DNA from: DASUMF01 sp040510575 | GTDB lineage: Bacteria; Actinomycetota; Acidimicrobiia; IMCC26256; DASPTH01 | DNA: 19,574 nucleotides | Direction: 5' to 3' | NCBI GenBank assembly: GCA_040510575.1 | Contig: JBEVIU010000103.1 | Coordinates: 1 to 19,574, forward strand | In this document: positions 18,356 through 19,574 of the stretch, piece by piece | How the letters are laid out: every line of letters begins with the position of its first letter | Position numbering within the stretch: position 1 is the stretch's first letter | Notes under the pieces: generated by a model | Told to the model about the DNA's origin: nothing | Seen by the model: only the letters and a program-made list of their open reading frames with translations | Database searches by the model: none | Translations under genes and position numbers: made by a program

Positions 18356-19455
18356 GCGCAGCCACGACTCCGCCGCGCACGGGATGGGATCGGGTGGCGG
18401 GTCAGGACCACGCGGTGGCCGTGCTGCAACGCGCCGCGGCGCGGCCGTCCCACGCGTACCTGCTCGTCGGCCCGCGCGGCTCCGGCGTGGAAGAGGCGGC
18501 GCGGTGCTTCGCCGCGTCGGTGATCGCGCCCGACGACGACCGTGCGTTCGAGCTCGCGCTGCGCGGCGTCCATCCCGACGTCGTCGAGATCGATCCCGCG
18601 GCGACGCAGATTCGGGTCGACGACGCGCAGACGATCCTCGACGAGGCGTACAAGAGCCCGATCGAGGGGCAGCGCAAGGCGATCCTCGTGTTCGAATCCG
18701 AGCGCCTCAACGAGCAGGCAGCCAACAAGTTGTTGAAGACGCTCGAGGAACCGCCGGAGAGTGCGCTGATCGTGCTCGTGACCGCGGGGGCCGACCAGCT
18801 GTTGGCGACCATCCGGTCGCGCTGCCAACGTGTCGACTTCGCCTACCTGGGCCACGATGCGATCGAGTCCGCGCTGATCGCGGCAGGCGCCACGCAGTCG
18901 CGGGCCGACCTCGTCGCCCGGCTCGCCGGAGGCCGCCTCGACCGGGCCCGCGCCCTCGAGGGCCCCCTCGCCGAGGTGCGCGACGCGTTCGTCGACACCG
19001 CGATGTCGTCCGACGGCACGGGCTCGCACGTGGCCGTCCACGTCGAAGGAGTCGAAACGGCAATGCACGGTGCATTGGCGAACCTCGAGACGTCGCAACG
19101 CGACGAGGTGACCCAGCTCACCGGTGAGCTCGAGTCGAGTGGCTATCCCGACCGCGTCGTTCGCACGCAACTGCGTCGGCTCGAGGAGCAACACAAACGC
19201 GCGCATCGTCGCGCCCGCACGGAGCTGCTCGTCGAGGGGATCACCGCGCTCGAGACCGTGTATCGCGATGCGCTGGCCGGTCCGGCCGCGCCGGTGCTCA
19301 ACGTCGATCGCCCGGCGCTGCTCCTCGAAGCACGCTCGTGCAACCGCGCGCTCGACGCCTGCCGCGAGGCGCGCCACGCGCTCGCGGAGTTCATCCCCAA
19401 TGAGACGTTGCTGCTGGAGCGCCTGTTCCTCCACCTGCCGGCAGTTCCCCGCTGA
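18352..19455 (+). CDS. holB: DNA polymerase III subunit delta prime
   Basis: A 367-residue AAA+ clamp-loader subunit. GQDHAVAVLQ (17-26), HAYLLVGPRGSGVEEAA (34-50), GVHPDVVEIDP (72-82), RLNEQAANKLLKTLEEPP (118-135) and the SRC motif TIRSRCQRVDF (153-163) identify it. Delta prime is the stator of the clamp loader and does not need ATPase activity; the degenerate P-loop (GSGVEE in place of GKT/S) fits. The four-cysteine zinc module normally found between the P-loop and HPD is missing: that stretch is IAPDDDRAFELALRG with no Cys. The C-terminal collar domain (about 210-367) is less conserved. ATG at 18352 overlaps the tmk stop (ATGA). Confidence 0.93.
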   Translation: MSAATTPPRTGWDRVAGQDHAVAVLQRAAARPSHAYLLVGPRGSGVEEAARCFAASVIAPDDDRAFELALRGVHPDVVEIDPAATQIRVDDAQTILDEAYKSPIEGQRKAILVFESERLNEQAANKLLKTLEEPPESALIVLVTAGADQLLATIRSRCQRVDFAYLGHDAIESALIAAGATQSRADLVARLAGGRLDRARALEGPLAEVRDAFVDTAMSSDGTGSHVAVHVEGVETAMHGALANLETSQRDEVTQLTGELESSGYPDRVVRTQLRRLEEQHKRAHRRARTELLVEGITALETVYRDALAGPAAPVLNVDRPALLLEARSCNRALDACREARHALAEFIPNETLLLERLFLHLPAVPR

Positions 19456-19466
19456 GCCCACGCGGC

Positions 19467-19564
19467 CGAACGAGGAGACCCGAACGAGGAGACCCGAACG
19501 AGGAGACCCGAACGAGGAGACCCGAACGAGGAGACCCGAACGAGGAGACCCGAACGAGGAGAGG
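19467..19564. repeat. 14-bp direct tandem repeat array (six perfect copies plus one imperfect)
   Basis: The unit CGAACGAGGAGACC repeats without spacers from 19467 to 19550 (six exact copies), and a seventh (19551-19564) differs in its last two bases. It begins 11 bases after the holB stop. Fourteen is not a multiple of three, so it is not a coding repeat. Each copy holds GAGGAG, which resembles a Shine-Dalgarno sequence on the + strand. The window ends 10 bases later, so the next gene cannot be seen. Confidence 0.95.
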
Positions 19565-19574
19565 GGTCGCCGAG

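Noticed and set aside
19467..19564. CRISPR array
   Set aside because: The 14-bp units are contiguous with no spacers and no cas genes are nearby.

Overview
The window is GC-rich chromosomal DNA of an actinomycete (Actinomycetota). Frequent GTG starts, TANNNT -10 boxes placed 7-8 nt before start codons (leaderless pattern), an actinobacterial-type topoisomerase I with a lysine-rich tail, and the order topA / MFS / tmk / holB all fit. The class Acidimicrobiia is my best guess, but that is inference. Almost everything is core chromosome; I see no prophage, insertion sequence, CRISPR array, tRNA or rRNA.

Left part (1-5996). A short C-terminal stub on the + strand looks like the end of a TadE-like protein. 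It faces a minus-strand run that reads from right to left: a membrane-anchored protein of unknown function, an LCP (LytR-CpsA-Psr) envelope protein and a DExH helicase with a DUF1998/cysteine C-terminus (all three joined by overlapping stop/start codons), then a chagasin-type (I42) lipoprotein, then a polytopic membrane protein. The last gene is broken by an in-frame TAG at 895-897. A TadE-like gene beside this helicase is the 'helicase/secretion neighbourhood' known from other actinobacteria.

Middle part (6077-9790). A small OB-fold protein (+) converges on two adjacent TrkA/RCK proteins (-). These are divergent from a KimA-type potassium importer (+). Every K+-site residue I recall for Bacillus subtilis KimA is present. 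The order matches my recollection of mycobacterial Rv2690c-ceoB-ceoC-Rv2694c, so this looks like a conserved potassium-uptake module with no TrkH/TrkG-like pore in the window.

Right part (9791-19574). hppA, a membrane H+-pyrophosphatase with the K+-independent signature, converges on a DedA protein across a 17-bp perfect inverted repeat. A 231-bp divergent spacer leads to topA, then MFS transporter, tmk and holB, the last three joined by 4-bp overlaps or a short gap. The window ends in a 14-bp tandem repeat array in which every copy carries a Shine-Dalgarno-like GAGGAG.

Functionally the window combines K+/proton energetics (KimA, TrkA pair, H+-PPase), envelope work (LCP, DedA, I42 lipoprotein) and DNA/nucleotide housekeeping (helicase, OB-fold, TopA, Tmk, delta prime). 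I did not find a clear new multi-gene system. The items most worth a second look are the amber-interrupted membrane gene, the K+ module, the long inverted repeat and the terminal tandem array.
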